A DNA stretch of 64,000 bases from assembly GCA_965248675.1 (NCBI GenBank), contig CBDFJZ010000007.1:372001-436000 (forward strand), written 5' to 3'. Position numbers and translations under genes: made by a program. The stretch's first letter is position 1. The number at the start of each line of letters is the position of its first letter. Below the pieces are notes generated by a model that worked only from the letters and a program-made list of their open reading frames with translations, was not told the origin of the DNA and searched no databases. Positions 50,610 to 60,449 of the stretch are shown one piece after another. This DNA is from UBA6627 sp965248675 (GTDB lineage Bacteria; Chloroflexota; Dehalococcoidia; UBA2979).

Positions 50610-52031
50610 GTGACATCCGAACCGCCCGCGACTCGATTGCTGGTGCTCGGCGCGGGACCCGGCGGCTACCCCGCCGCTTTCCTCGCAGCCGAGCTCGGCA
50701 TGGACGTGACGCTGGTCGACACGGCAGAGAATCCGGGGGGCGTCTGCCTCTACCGGGGCTGCATCCCCTCGAAGACGCTGCTCAACGTCGCGCACGTAAT
50801 CGAGACCGCCGAGTCGGCCTCACACTTCGGCGTCACCTTCCAGGAGCCCGCAGTTGACCTCGACCGGATGCGCGACTGGAAGGACGAGGTCGTCAAGAAG
50901 ATGACCGGCGGCCTCGGCCAGCTCAGCCGCGCCCGCAAGGTGAACTACGTGCAGGGCCGCGGCCGCTTCGTCGACGCGAACACCCTCCGTGTCGCCAACG
51001 ATTCCGAGCTCACCGACGTCGGCTTCGACTACGCGATCATCGCCACCGGCTCGGTGCCCGCGATCCCCGGCCCGCTTCGCGTCGAATCCGACCGCATCTG
51101 GGACTCGACGGATGCCCTCGAAATCCCCGAGGCGCCCGACCGCCTCCTGGTCGTCGGCGGCGGCTACATCGGCCTCGAGCTGGGCAGCGTCTACGCCGCG
51201 CTCGGTTCAGCCGTCACCGTCGTCGAAATGACCGGCGGCCTGCTGCCCGGCGCCGATCGCGATCTCGTCGCGATCCTCGCAAAGCGGGTCGACCAGCAGA
51301 TGCACGAGGTGCTCCTCCACACCACCGTCGTCAGCCTCGAGGAGGACGGCGATATCGTCCGCGCGACCCTATCCGGCACCGAGACAGAGTCCGAGCAGCG
51401 CGAGTTCGATCGCGTGCTGATCGCGGTCGGGCGCAGTCCGAACTCGAACGACCTCGGCCTCGACGACCTCGGCGTCGTGATCAATGAGCGCGGCTTCATC
51501 GAAACCGATCTCCAGCGCCGCACCGGCGAGCCGACCATCTTCGCGATCGGCGACGTCGCCGGCGAACCGATGCTCGCGCACAAGGCCACACACGAGGCCC
51601 GCACCGCCGTCGAGGCGATCGCCGGCGAGCCCTCGGCCTTCGCGCCGGCAGCAATCCCCGCGGTCGTCTTCACCGACCCCGAGATCGCCTGGACCGGCCT
51701 CACCGAAACCGAGGCCCAGACTCGGGGCATCGACATCGAAGTCACCAAGTTCCCCTGGACCGCGTCCGGCCGCGGCACCACGATCGGCCGCAACGACGGC
51801 GTCACGAAGCTGATCCTCGAACCGGGCACCGACCGCCTCCTCGGCGTCGGCATCGCCGGCTCCGGCGCCGGCGAGCTGGTCGCCGAAGCCACCCTCGCCG
51901 TCGAGATGGGCGCCCGCGCCGACGACCTTCGCCTCACGATCCACGCCCACCCGACGCTCTCCGAAACGGTGATGGAGGCCGCCGAGCTCTTCTTCAACAC
52001 CAGCCCCCACTACATCGGCCGCCGCCGCTAA
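50610..52031 (+). CDS. lpd: Dihydrolipoamide dehydrogenase (E3)
   Basis: A 473-residue flavoprotein that reoxidises dihydrolipoamide with NAD+. FAD motif LGAGPGGYPAA (13-23), redox disulfide C46/C51 (GGVCLYRGC), NAD motif VVGGGYIGLELGSVYAALG (about 181-199), second FAD contact IGDVAGEPMLAHKATHE (about 315-331), and the catalytic H447/E452 pair (IHAHPTLSE). Starts at GTG 50610, four bases after the aceF stop. It closes the pyruvate dehydrogenase operon and may also serve 2-oxoglutarate dehydrogenase or glycine cleavage. Confidence 0.95.
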   Translation: MTSEPPATRLLVLGAGPGGYPAAFLAAELGMDVTLVDTAENPGGVCLYRGCIPSKTLLNVAHVIETAESASHFGVTFQEPAVDLDRMRDWKDEVVKKMTGGLGQLSRARKVNYVQGRGRFVDANTLRVANDSELTDVGFDYAIIATGSVPAIPGPLRVESDRIWDSTDALEIPEAPDRLLVVGGGYIGLELGSVYAALGSAVTVVEMTGGLLPGADRDLVAILAKRVDQQMHEVLLHTTVVSLEEDGDIVRATLSGTETESEQREFDRVLIAVGRSPNSNDLGLDDLGVVINERGFIETDLQRRTGEPTIFAIGDVAGEPMLAHKATHEARTAVEAIAGEPSAFAPAAIPAVVFTDPEIAWTGLTETEAQTRGIDIEVTKFPWTASGRGTTIGRNDGVTKLILEPGTDRLLGVGIAGSGAGELVAEATLAVEMGARADDLRLTIHAHPTLSETVMEAAELFFNTSPHYIGRRR

Positions 52032-52165
52032 CGCGCCAGGAGCCGGCGACGCTCACGCGCCGGGGCGCCCCCGCAGCGTCTGCCGCATTCTGAGGATCTC
52101 GTTGTGTGTCAGACTGCGGGCAGACCCTGACCCCAAACACGCTCACGAACCGCCGGGGCTACCCA

Positions 52166-52933
52166 TCAGACGCGCTCGAGCACCAGCTGGAACTCCATGA
52201 CGCCGTTGTCCTCGACCGCCAGCACGATCACCGCGGACGGCGGATCGATGTCGTAATCCGAGAACAGAATCGGCGTGGAACCGACCACCACCACCCGGTT
52301 GGCGACGAGCTGACCCTCGAGGTCGACCGTCACCCTCCGCGTCACCCCGTGCAACGTCAGGTCACCGACCGCTGTCACCACGATCGGCACACCCTCGACC
52401 GGCTCAACGTCCAGCACCACGGGCTCCGTCAGCGAGAACGTCGCCGTCGGAAACGCGTTCGTTTCGAGCGCCTGCCGGCCCAGCGTGCGATCTCGGCGAT
52501 TGTCGTCGCTCCGCAGCGCCGCGAGATTCGCCTCCACCTCGACCGCCGTGATCGCCGTCCCGTCGAACGACAGCGACGCCGACAGGTCCGAGGTCCGTCC
52601 CACAGCCGTCGCCGCACCGATCCGCGCGAGCTCTTCTTGGACCCGGTACCCCACGAACGAATCGGCGCCCGCGACCAGCGCCCAGTCGCCAACGAGCCCC
52701 ACCTCGCCGACGTCGGGGCTGCTCGGAGCCGCGGTCCCGGACTGCGATGGCTCCTCCGTGGCGTCGACGCTCGCCTCAGGCGTCTCGCCGCCCGTCGCCG
52801 CCGCCACCGCGTCGACGAGGTTGACCGCGGCCGGCGCGTCGTCGCGGATGAACAGGTACCAGCCGCCAACCAGCGCGCCGACGAGCAGCGCGCCGACCGC
52901 GCCCCCACCAATGATCCGGGTCCTCGTCGTCAC
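52166..52933 (-). CDS. YceI-family protein with N-terminal membrane anchor
   Basis: A 255-residue protein. Residues about 8-29 form a single membrane helix (IIGGGAVGALLVGALVGGWYL), followed by a Thr/Ser/Glu linker (about 45-75) and a YceI lipocalin-like domain from about 80 (ADSFVGYRV...). Family marks are the FDGTAITAVEVEANLAALRSD strand pair, RDRTLGRQALETNAFPTATF, and VVGDLTLHGVTRRVTVDLEG in near form (VTAVGDLTLHGVTR). YceI domains bind polyisoprenoids or amphiphiles outside the membrane. It stands alone, convergent with lpd. Confidence 0.85.
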   Translation of the reverse strand: MTTRTRIIGGGAVGALLVGALVGGWYLFIRDDAPAAVNLVDAVAAATGGETPEASVDATEEPSQSGTAAPSSPDVGEVGLVGDWALVAGADSFVGYRVQEELARIGAATAVGRTSDLSASLSFDGTAITAVEVEANLAALRSDDNRRDRTLGRQALETNAFPTATFSLTEPVVLDVEPVEGVPIVVTAVGDLTLHGVTRRVTVDLEGQLVANRVVVVGSTPILFSDYDIDPPSAVIVLAVEDNGVMEFQLVLERV

Positions 52934-53015
52934 GCATCGCCTCCCGTGGGATCTCTTCCGCGAATGGCACCGAGGCTACTGGCCGCCCCGTCAACGGCAC
53001 GTAAAGCTTCCCGAG

Positions 53016-54518
53016 CTACGAGGCGCCCGCACCGTCGCCGCCGAGCACGCTCTCGATCGCCCGCCGCCACCCGCCCAGCAGCTCCGCCCGCCTCGATGCG
53101 TCCATCCGAGGCTCGAACCGCCGATCGAGGCGCCAGCGACCGGCCAGCTCCTCGATCGAGCCGATCTCGCCCGCGCCGAGCGCCGCCAGTTGCGCCGCGC
53201 CCAGCGCCGTCGTCTCGGTCACCGTCGGCCGCTCGACCGGGATCTCGAGGATGTCCGCCAGGAACTGCAGCAGCCAGTCGTTGGCCACCATCCCGCCGTC
53301 GACACGCAGCATCTCGATCGCAGATCCCGCATCCACCGCCATCGCCGAGGCGAGGTCGTTCGTCTGGTAGCTCACCGCCTCCAGCGCCGCGCGCGCCAGG
53401 TGCGCCGCGCTCGACGCCCGAGTCAGGCCGACCAGCGCCCCGCGCGCGTTCGGCGCCCAGTGCGGTGCTCCGAGCCCCACGAACGCCGGTACCAGGTAGA
53501 CCCCCTCGGTTCCCCCGCTCGCATCGAGGCCGGCGGCAAGCGCCTCCGTCTCGCCCGCGCTCCCGATCACACCAAGCTCGTCTCGCAGCCACTGGACGGC
53601 CGCGCCGGCCACGAAGATCGACCCCTCGAGCGCGTAGGTCGGTACGCCGCCGAGCCGGTAGGCGAGCGTGGTGAGCAGCCCGTGCTCGGAGCGGACCGGC
53701 GATCGGCCCGTATTGAGGAGCGCGAAGCAGCCCGTCCCGTACGTGCTCTTCACCATCCCCGCCTCGAAGCAGGCCTGGCCGATCATCGCCGCGTGCTGGT
53801 CGCCCGCCACGGCGCGAATCGGGATCGCGCGACCCAGCACCGAGGCGTCCGTCTCGCCGAAGTCCCCCGCGCAATCGAGTACCTCGGGCAACAGCGCGCG
53901 CGGCACATCGAGCAGCGCCAGCAGGTCGTCGTCCCAGTCCTGCGTGTGGATGTTGAAAACCAACGTCCGGCACGCGTTTGTCGCGTCGGTCACATGGCGC
54001 CGGCCGCCGGTCAGCCGCCAGATCAAGAACGTGTCGACCGTCCCGAACGCCAGCTCGCCCCGCTCCGCTCGTTCCCGCGCGCCGGCGACATGATCGAGGA
54101 GCCACGCCACCTTCGTGCCCGAGAAGTAGGGATCGAGCAGCAACCCCGTCCGATCGCGCACCAGCTCCTCAACGCCCTCGCGTGTGAGATCTGCGCAGCG
54201 ATCGGCGGTGCGCCGGTCCTGCCAGACGATCGCCGGGTAGATCGCCTCCCCGCTCGCGCGGTCCCAGATCAGCGTCGTCTCGCGCTGGTTAGTGATCCCG
54301 AGCGCCGCTACCAGCTCGTCTCCGAGGGCGTCCCGCGTCACCGCGAGCGTTGTGCGCCAGATCTCCTCCGGGTCGTGTTCCACCCATCCCGGCTGCGGGT
54401 AGTGCTGGGTGAACTCGCGCTGCGACTCGCGAAGTCCCGCACCATCGAGGGCGAACCGGATCGCCCGGCTGCTGGTCGTGCCCTGGTCGATCGCGAGCAC
54501 GGAGGGCGCCTCGGTCAC
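53016..54518 (-). CDS. glpK: Glycerol kinase
   Basis: A 500-residue FGGY-family kinase that phosphorylates glycerol to sn-glycerol 3-phosphate. The ATP phosphate loop is AIDQGTTSSRAIRF (9-22); family signatures are TNQRETTLIWDRASG (about 76-90), the glycerol-binding WRLTGGRRHVTDATNACRT (about 168-186), and DGGMVANDWLLQFLADIL (about 408-425). Starts with GTG 54518. It is divergent from glpD with 112 bases between, so one shared regulatory region could control glycerol use. No glpF is seen. Confidence 0.95.
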   Translation of the reverse strand: MTEAPSVLAIDQGTTSSRAIRFALDGAGLRESQREFTQHYPQPGWVEHDPEEIWRTTLAVTRDALGDELVAALGITNQRETTLIWDRASGEAIYPAIVWQDRRTADRCADLTREGVEELVRDRTGLLLDPYFSGTKVAWLLDHVAGARERAERGELAFGTVDTFLIWRLTGGRRHVTDATNACRTLVFNIHTQDWDDDLLALLDVPRALLPEVLDCAGDFGETDASVLGRAIPIRAVAGDQHAAMIGQACFEAGMVKSTYGTGCFALLNTGRSPVRSEHGLLTTLAYRLGGVPTYALEGSIFVAGAAVQWLRDELGVIGSAGETEALAAGLDASGGTEGVYLVPAFVGLGAPHWAPNARGALVGLTRASSAAHLARAALEAVSYQTNDLASAMAVDAGSAIEMLRVDGGMVANDWLLQFLADILEIPVERPTVTETTALGAAQLAALGAGEIGSIEELAGRWRLDRRFEPRMDASRRAELLGGWRRAIESVLGGDGAGAS

Positions 54519-54630
54519 GTACCTACACTCCGTACTCCTCGCGGTCGGTTCGATGGTGATCCTCGCACAGCAGCGCGATCTACGGCGCGTCCGATGTCAT
54601 TCGGACGGTGAGTGGTAGCGTCGATCGGCG

Positions 54631-56178
54631 ATGCAAGACAGCCCGCCTTCGCCGCCTGCCGACCGGCCCGCGGCGGAGCCGTACGACATGCTCGTCGTCG
54701 GTGGCGGGATCAACGGCGTCGGGATCGCGCGCGACGCCGCCGGACGCGGGCTGCGCGTGCTGCTCTGCGAGCGGGACGATCTCGCCAGCCACACCTCCTC
54801 GGCCAGCTCGAAGCTGATCCATGGCGGCCTGCGCTACCTCGAGCACTACGAGTTTCGGCACGTCGCGAAAGCGCTCGCCGAGCGCGCGGTCCTGCTGCGG
54901 AACGCGCCCCACGTCGTCCGTCCGCTGCGGTTCGTGATGCCACACGTCGACGGCCTCCGGCCACGCTGGATGATGCGCATCGGCCTCTTCCTCTACGATC
55001 ACCTCGACCTGACGCGTCGCCGGTCCCTCCCCCGCTCCCGCTCGGTCGCGCTCGGCCGGCACGCCGCCGGGCAAGCGCTCCGGCCGGAGCTGCACCACGG
55101 CTACGAGTACTCCGACGGCTGGGTCGACGACTCCCGGCTCGTGGTCCTGACGGCCCTCGACGCCGCTGAACGAGGCGCGACCATCCTCACCCGCACCCGC
55201 TGCACCGCCGCTCGCCGCGACGGCGACGCCTGGTCGATCGAGCTCGACGACGGAGCGACGAGCCGGAGCGTTCGCGCCCGCGCACTCGTCAACGCCTGCG
55301 GCCCGTGGGCCTCGACGTTCCTCGACGAGGCGGTCCCGGGCGCCTCCTCGACGCCGCTGCGGCTGGTCAAGGGCAGCCACATCGTTGTCCCGCGGCTGTT
55401 CGAGCACGACTACGCGTACATCCTCCAGAACGACGATCGGCGGGTCGTCTTCGCGCTGCCGTTCGAGGGCGATTTCACCTTGATCGGCACCACCGAGGTC
55501 GAATACGCCGGCGATCCCGCCGCCGCCGCCATCAGCGATGCCGAGGTCGACTACCTCTGTGCCACCGCGGACCAATTCTTCACCAGGCGAATCCGTCCTG
55601 CCGACGTCGTTCACAGCTTTTCCGGCGTGCGCCCCTTGATCGGCGAGGAAACCGTCAACGCCTCGGCCGTCTCCCGTGACTACCAGCTCGAGCTGGCCGC
55701 CGGCGGGCCGCCGCTCCTCTCGGTGATCGGCGGCAAGATCACGACCTACCGCAAGCTCGCCGAAGAAGCCGTCGGACGGCTCGCGCCGCTGCTCGCTACT
55801 GACGCCGGCCCCTGGACCAGGCATGCGCCGCTACCGGGCGGCGACATCGAGGCGGGCGCGATCGAGCGCTTGCTTGCCGCCAGTCATGGCTGGCTCGATC
55901 AGGAGCTCCGGCTGCGTCTCGTCCGTGCCTACGGCACCCGTGTATCGCGCTTGCTCGATGGCGCTCGATCGGTCGCGGACCTCGGAACCGACTTCGGCGC
56001 GGGGCTCCACGAGCGCGAAGTGCGCTATCTCGTCGCCACCGAGTGGGCGAGGACCGCGGAGGACATCCTGTGGCGACGCTCCCGCCTCGGCCTACGGTTC
56101 GATGACGCGGCGGCCGCCAGGCTCGGTGACTGGCTCGCTCGGCACCGCGACGAGCCGGGCGAAGGCGCGAGGAACTAG
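54631..56178 (+). CDS. glpD: Glycerol-3-phosphate dehydrogenase, FAD-dependent
   Basis: A 515-residue membrane-associated flavoenzyme that oxidises glycerol 3-phosphate to dihydroxyacetone phosphate and passes electrons to quinone. FAD motif DMLVVGGGINGVGIARDAAGR (from about 20), the family signature SSKLIHGGLRYLEHYEF (about 57-73), and FSGVRPLIGEE (about 330). The C-terminal DAO_C domain is helical. Starts at ATG 54631 with GGTAGCG upstream. It completes the pathway with the divergent glpK. Confidence 0.95.
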   Translation: MQDSPPSPPADRPAAEPYDMLVVGGGINGVGIARDAAGRGLRVLLCERDDLASHTSSASSKLIHGGLRYLEHYEFRHVAKALAERAVLLRNAPHVVRPLRFVMPHVDGLRPRWMMRIGLFLYDHLDLTRRRSLPRSRSVALGRHAAGQALRPELHHGYEYSDGWVDDSRLVVLTALDAAERGATILTRTRCTAARRDGDAWSIELDDGATSRSVRARALVNACGPWASTFLDEAVPGASSTPLRLVKGSHIVVPRLFEHDYAYILQNDDRRVVFALPFEGDFTLIGTTEVEYAGDPAAAAISDAEVDYLCATADQFFTRRIRPADVVHSFSGVRPLIGEETVNASAVSRDYQLELAAGGPPLLSVIGGKITTYRKLAEEAVGRLAPLLATDAGPWTRHAPLPGGDIEAGAIERLLAASHGWLDQELRLRLVRAYGTRVSRLLDGARSVADLGTDFGAGLHEREVRYLVATEWARTAEDILWRRSRLGLRFDDAAAARLGDWLARHRDEPGEGARN

Positions 56179-56224
56179 GCGATCAGGCGCTCCAAGAGTC
56201 GGTGAGGCGCAAGATCGTTGAGGA

Positions 56225-57829
56225 TCACACCACGCCCAGTTCCTGCGCCAGCTTCACGGCTTCGACACGGTTCCTCACGCCCAGCTTCTCGTAACAGTGC
56301 GACGCATGCACGCCCACCGTCCGCGAGTTGATGCCGAGGTCGGCGCCAATTTCCCGATAGGTCATTCCGTTGGCCAGTCGACCCAGCACCTGCGCCTCTC
56401 GTGGCGTCAGCCCTCCGCGCTCAGGCATCTGCTCTTCGCGGAGGAAGGTTTGGCTCGCCGCGTACGCGAACGGGACCGGAGCTACACCGAGCCTACGTAG
56501 CTGATCTGCGCCCGTTTGTTGCAGCGTTCGAGCGTGCGTCATCGGGATCATTGAGGCCGTGGAACCGCGAAGCAGCGCCTCGGACAGCTGGACACGCCCG
56601 ATTGCCGCCTGGATGGCGTCACCACGCGCGTCACAGCAACCGATCGCAGCTTGAAGCCGAGTGATTGCTTCTCGCTCCCGACCAAGCCGGAGGAGCAGCA
56701 GGCCTTCGACCCGCTGTCGGCACGAAGGCCACTCGAGAGAGCTAGTCACCGACGCTGGAAGTCGAGTCTCGAACCAGTGGAGCCAGTCAGCAGCGGCGCT
56801 TTGCGACCCGGCGACCGCCGTCGCCTCCGCGGATGCAAGCGCCCCAGCAATCATGAGCAACGTTGGTTCCGACCGCGGTGCTCCGACGTTGGTGACGGCT
56901 CCGGCGCCAAACTGCGCCTGAACAGCGGCAGCGAAGCCGTCAGCTGCAACCGCATAGCCCGAGTTGATCTCCGCCCGCATGGCGCTGAGTGCTGCTGACG
57001 ATTCGGCCGCACCGACCGAGTCGTCAAGCGTGATCTGGGTGTACAACCGGGCCGTCCGCAGGCGCCAGGAAGCGTAATTGTTGAACGTGCGATCCGCGGC
57101 CTCGTCCAGCTCAATCGGAGGAGCCTCCAGATGGCGCCGGCCTCGAAGCGCAACCTGGGCGACTGCTGCGTCCACTTCGCGGGCCGGGTGCGGCAGCGAG
57201 GCCGCGTAACCGTGAAGGGCATCGGCCCACGCGGCGGCTTGAGGCGCGTCCTCTGACGAGCCAAGTGCCGCAATCAGGAACACCATTAGCCCACTCGCCA
57301 TCGAGTCGAACTCGTTCGAGCGGGCACGCGAGATCGCGTCCGTTGCCGAGTCGATCGCCCCCGGTTGCAACAGAACGAGCGCAACCGTCGCTGAGACGGC
57401 GTCAACGCCAATCACGGTCTCCGCGTCTGCGTCGGGCGGCAGCACCTCCGCTGCCTGCGCGAGCGTCAGCTGCGCAACGCTCGGCTGCTCCGAGAAAACC
57501 TCCCAGCCTGCCCGCGCAGCCAGGATCTGAGCTTGAGCGCCGCGGTCGGCACCCGCCATCTGTAGTGCCTGATTAAGCCGCGCCAACGCGCCAGCATGAT
57601 CACCTACTGCATTGAGCTGCTCGGCGCCCATCTGCGCCACCTTCGCTAGGGCGCCGCTGCCCCGCGTCGAGTACGCCTCCTCCAACCCTTCCTCGTACGT
57701 CTCCTGGAGAAGTTCTCTCGTGATCGACGGGGCGATCCGGAAGGCCTCCCGAACAAGATTCGCGTACGCCGAGGCTCCGACCTGTTCGCCGTTTCGATGA
57801 ACTTCCCGGAGTCTGGTCAGCGCGTCCAT
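56225..57829 (-). CDS. LuxR-family regulator with helical-repeat sensor region
   Basis: A 534-residue regulator. The C-terminal about 65 residues form a GerE HTH (LTPREAQVLGRLANGMTYREI, then SRTVGVHASHCYEKLGV). The preceding 460 residues are all-helical with TPR-like periodicity (GDHAGALARLNQALQMAG, LGREREAITRLQAAIGCCD), as in the effector part of MalT/LAL regulators but without the N-terminal AAA/NB-ARC ATPase. G+C is slightly lower than around it. It is convergent with glpD and about 130 bases divergent from the gene at 57959, which it may regulate. Confidence 0.8.
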   Translation of the reverse strand: MDALTRLREVHRNGEQVGASAYANLVREAFRIAPSITRELLQETYEEGLEEAYSTRGSGALAKVAQMGAEQLNAVGDHAGALARLNQALQMAGADRGAQAQILAARAGWEVFSEQPSVAQLTLAQAAEVLPPDADAETVIGVDAVSATVALVLLQPGAIDSATDAISRARSNEFDSMASGLMVFLIAALGSSEDAPQAAAWADALHGYAASLPHPAREVDAAVAQVALRGRRHLEAPPIELDEAADRTFNNYASWRLRTARLYTQITLDDSVGAAESSAALSAMRAEINSGYAVAADGFAAAVQAQFGAGAVTNVGAPRSEPTLLMIAGALASAEATAVAGSQSAAADWLHWFETRLPASVTSSLEWPSCRQRVEGLLLLRLGREREAITRLQAAIGCCDARGDAIQAAIGRVQLSEALLRGSTASMIPMTHARTLQQTGADQLRRLGVAPVPFAYAASQTFLREEQMPERGGLTPREAQVLGRLANGMTYREIGADLGINSRTVGVHASHCYEKLGVRNRVEAVKLAQELGVV

Positions 57830-57958
57830 CGCATAAGTCCCACCCAGTGGCCAGCTCCTGCGCTTAGGTGATTAACATAAGCGATCTCCCGATGTAGTGA
57901 GCTGCCCGCCGTGCTTTGTTCCTAATCTGACGAACTGCATAGATTGGAGAGAGAACCT

Positions 57959-58375
57959 GTGGCCTACCAGTGTCGAGCCGCGGCGACCGCATTGAACTCG
58001 ATTCTCGGAACCGAGTCGGGAGCCGAAGAATTCCGCAACCTCATGAACCAGGGCGCTCAGCCTCGCGATTTTGCCGAGGCGATCGCGAAGCACTGCAACC
58101 CCTCGCTGGCTGATGTCGTTCGCGCCGAGTTCGACGATCTGCCTCGTTCGTTCATCTCCACATGGCTGATCGCGTGGCGGATGGCTGATGAGGCTGGCCA
58201 GCCGTTCGAAATGGTCTCCGAGCCGGCGCCACGGCCGATGGAGTACGCCCGGGCCGGTCGCGTCGAGTACCGGATCGAGCATGACCTCGACGGCGTCCGC
58301 ATGTACATCAGCCACGTGCACGGACACCACGCCGACTGGTTCAAGTCCGGGGTCGAGGCCGCAGCCGCGGTCTAG
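57959..58375 (+). CDS. Hypothetical protein (138 aa)
   Basis: GTG 57959 is chosen because GGAGAGAG lies seven bases upstream; a TTG at 57944 is the other option. The N-terminal part is helical (ALNSILGTESGAEEFRNLM, DFAEAIAKHCN), the C-terminal part beta (VEYRIEHDLDGVRMYISHVHGHHADWF). The VHGHHADW cluster of three His could bind metal. No family is recognised. It directly precedes the winged-helix gene by 60 bases and faces the LuxR-family regulator. Confidence 0.55.
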   Translation: MAYQCRAAATALNSILGTESGAEEFRNLMNQGAQPRDFAEAIAKHCNPSLADVVRAEFDDLPRSFISTWLIAWRMADEAGQPFEMVSEPAPRPMEYARAGRVEYRIEHDLDGVRMYISHVHGHHADWFKSGVEAAAAV

Positions 58376-58436
58376 CCCTCGCGACCGAGGCGGGCGACCG
58401 GATCTCGCCTCGGCTCGCACGCATCGAGGGGTAGCG

Positions 58437-58950
58437 ATGGCCGTCGAGCAGCGCGAAACAGAGCAGCTCGCCCCGCTGCCGGGGGGGGGAGTGCGCTGTC
58501 CTGCGCGCTCGGCGCCACGCGCCCCTCACGAATGGGCCCCGCAGCGGGCCAGCGGCTATTACTGCACGGCCTGCCTCTCGCAGCTCATGCCGGCGGACGT
58601 CCAGGACTGGAAGCTGCTTCTCGAACTCGAGCTTAGTCGAGGGGAAGCGGCGCTCAGCGGGGACGCATACGCGACGCTCTCCGAGATGATCGCCAAAACC
58701 TTGCCGCTCGCGCAGAGCGAATGCCGGATACTGCGACGCCTCGGCGCCGAGCCCAGCTACGTGGTGCGCCACGGCGAGCTCGCCGAGGCGCTCTGGGGAG
58801 GATCCGCGGCGGCGACGCACGATCGGGGGGGCGCTCCGCCAGCACGTGACCTCGCTCCGTCGGAAGCTCTCCGAACTCAGGGTGGGCGTCGGGGCGGTCC
58901 CGAGCATCGGTTACCGGCTGTCAATCACACGGGAACCGCCTGACGAGTAA
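58437..58950 (+). CDS. OmpR-type winged-helix protein, frameshifted in a G7 run
   Basis: From ATG 58437 the first about 120 residues include a Cys-containing segment (YYCTACLSQLMP) and a helical part; then LGAEPSYVVRHGELAEALWG begins a Trans_reg_C winged helix. After a run of seven G at about 58825-58831 the frame is lost; in the next frame it continues ALRQHVTSLRRKLSELRVG and SIGYRLSITREPPDE to TAA 58948. Removing one G gives 171 codons and a complete wHTH. No receiver domain is present. The run of G points to a base-count error. It precedes the PqqD gene and may control that module. Confidence 0.75.
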
Positions 58951-59058
58951 ATCCCACGCAGGCAGCGTCGATCACGGATCGCCGCCGCCTGCGATGCACC
59001 GAGTTCATAGCGACGCTTAACCTCTGCCCCGGTACGATCGGCGGGTAGGGTGGTCGCG

Positions 59059-59328
59059 ATGGTTTCTCAATCGGACGGCGTCGTCTTCGAAGTCGTCGAC
59101 GGTCGTGCCGTTCTCGTCGACCCCACTGGCAGCGAGCTGATCACGCTCAATCCCGTCGCCTCGATGATCTGGCAGGCGCTCGAGGATCCGACAGACGCCG
59201 GCGCCATCGCCGATCGGCTGCTCCCCGAATTCGAGGACGTCACCCGAGACCAGCTACACGCCGATGTCGTGGACTTCCTGAAGGAACTCGACGAACTCGG
59301 GGTACTGGCGACCGCCAGCGAGAGCTAG
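59059..59328 (+). CDS. PqqD-like peptide-recognition protein
   Basis: An 89-residue protein (ATG 59059; GTG 59050 possible) with the PqqD/RRE fold: strands VVFEVVDGRAVLVDPTGSELITLN, then the helix NPVASMIWQAL and the wing-helix part DVVDFLKELDELGVL. PqqD-type RiPP recognition elements bind leader peptides for modification enzymes. The stop is eight bases from the nucleotidyltransferase gene. No precursor peptide is recognisable next to it, so it may also serve a different peptide or polymer. Confidence 0.85.
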   Translation: MVSQSDGVVFEVVDGRAVLVDPTGSELITLNPVASMIWQALEDPTDAGAIADRLLPEFEDVTRDQLHADVVDFLKELDELGVLATASES

Positions 59329-59336
59329 CACCGGTC

Positions 59337-60449
59337 ATGGCGAGGCCCGACCCGATCCTCCTCGACCTGGCGCGCGGTCGGCCGCTGCACGAACCCGCCG
59401 ATCCGCCCGCGTTCCTCGCCTCCGCCGCGGAACACCGGATGACCGGGCTCGTCTGGAGCCGCATCAGGAGCGGCGATCTCGAACTCAGCGAGGCGTTGCG
59501 CGCCGAGCTCATCTACGGCCACGTCCAGCTGCGCTCGCGGTTGCGGCGAGTCTGGGACGCCCTGGTCCAGGTCGCCGCGCGGATGGAGACGCTCGGAGTC
59601 CAGCTCGCAACCTTCAAGGGGCCAACCGCCGCCGCTCGCTGGTACGACGCCGATGGCGAACGACCGTTCGGCGATCTCGATCTGCTCGTCAGCCCGGCCG
59701 ATCGTTGGCGCGCCGCGGAAATCGCCGCCGCGATCGAGCCGGGTCACGAGCTCGCGCCGGTGCTGCAGCAACTCGTGGACGACGAGGTGCTGCCGTCAGT
59801 CGACCTCGTTGTGAACGGGGTGGCGATCGACCTGCACTTCGATCTGCTCAAGTTCGAGGCGCCCAGCCGTCATCTGGACCTGTTCTGGGCGCGCACGCTG
59901 CCCTTCGAGCTCGATAGCGGCAGTTCCGTCCGCGTGCTCGACGCCGAAGCGTCGCTCGTCCATTTCTTGATTCACGTGAACCGCGATCGCTTCCGCCATC
60001 TGCTCGGCCACGTCGACGTTGGTCGCGTCATCCAGCGCGAAGACCTCGACTGGGATGTGGTGGTCGAGCTGATGCGATCGGAAGGCCTCGAGGTTCCGCT
60101 GGTGCTGACGCTCGATGCCGTGGCGGAGGTGATGGCGGTCGAACTGCCGCCGCTCCCGAAGCCCGGCGGCTGGCGCGCCGCGGCGTGGCGGCGGCTCTGG
60201 TCGGAGCAGGTCCGCCTCCGCGGCGATGAGGCCGAGTACCGATACCGCAGCCGGCACCGCGCGCTCCCGTTCCTGGCGCGTGGCCGCAGCCGCGATGGGC
60301 TGAAACACTGGTTGCACTACGCGATGCCGCCGCGCTCCCTGATGGACGCGCACTTCCCGGAGACTCGCGTCCCGTACTGGTGGCGTAACGTCACGGGCCG
60401 CCTTCGCCACGTTGCCGAGCGACGTCGAGCCAACCAGCCGCCGCCTTGA
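59337..60449 (+). CDS. Nucleotidyltransferase-fold family protein
   Basis: A 370-residue protein of the NTP_transf_5-like group found in RiPP and exopolysaccharide clusters. Motifs: LATFKGPTAAARWYDADGERPFGDLDLLV (about 82-120 in parts) with the KG and the metal pair D-x-D in FGDLDLLV, and IDLHFDLLKF (about 163-172) for the third acid. The C-terminal 100 residues are basic and helical. These proteins are thought to transfer nucleotides or act with HprK-type kinases on peptides. Its 3' end overlaps the convergent HprK-like gene by 59 bases. Confidence 0.8.
   Translation: MARPDPILLDLARGRPLHEPADPPAFLASAAEHRMTGLVWSRIRSGDLELSEALRAELIYGHVQLRSRLRRVWDALVQVAARMETLGVQLATFKGPTAAARWYDADGERPFGDLDLLVSPADRWRAAEIAAAIEPGHELAPVLQQLVDDEVLPSVDLVVNGVAIDLHFDLLKFEAPSRHLDLFWARTLPFELDSGSSVRVLDAEASLVHFLIHVNRDRFRHLLGHVDVGRVIQREDLDWDVVVELMRSEGLEVPLVLTLDAVAEVMAVELPPLPKPGGWRAAAWRRLWSEQVRLRGDEAEYRYRSRHRALPFLARGRSRDGLKHWLHYAMPPRSLMDAHFPETRVPYWWRNVTGRLRHVAERRRANQPPP

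Noticed and set aside
52106..54611. Long plus-strand open frames over the YceI and glpK genes
   Set aside because: They are Arg/Pro/Ala-rich shadows antisense to well-supported minus-strand genes.
56225..57829. Full MalT/LAL-type ATPase regulator
   Set aside because: No Walker A or B motif is present in the N-terminal part; only helical repeats and the LuxR HTH are seen.
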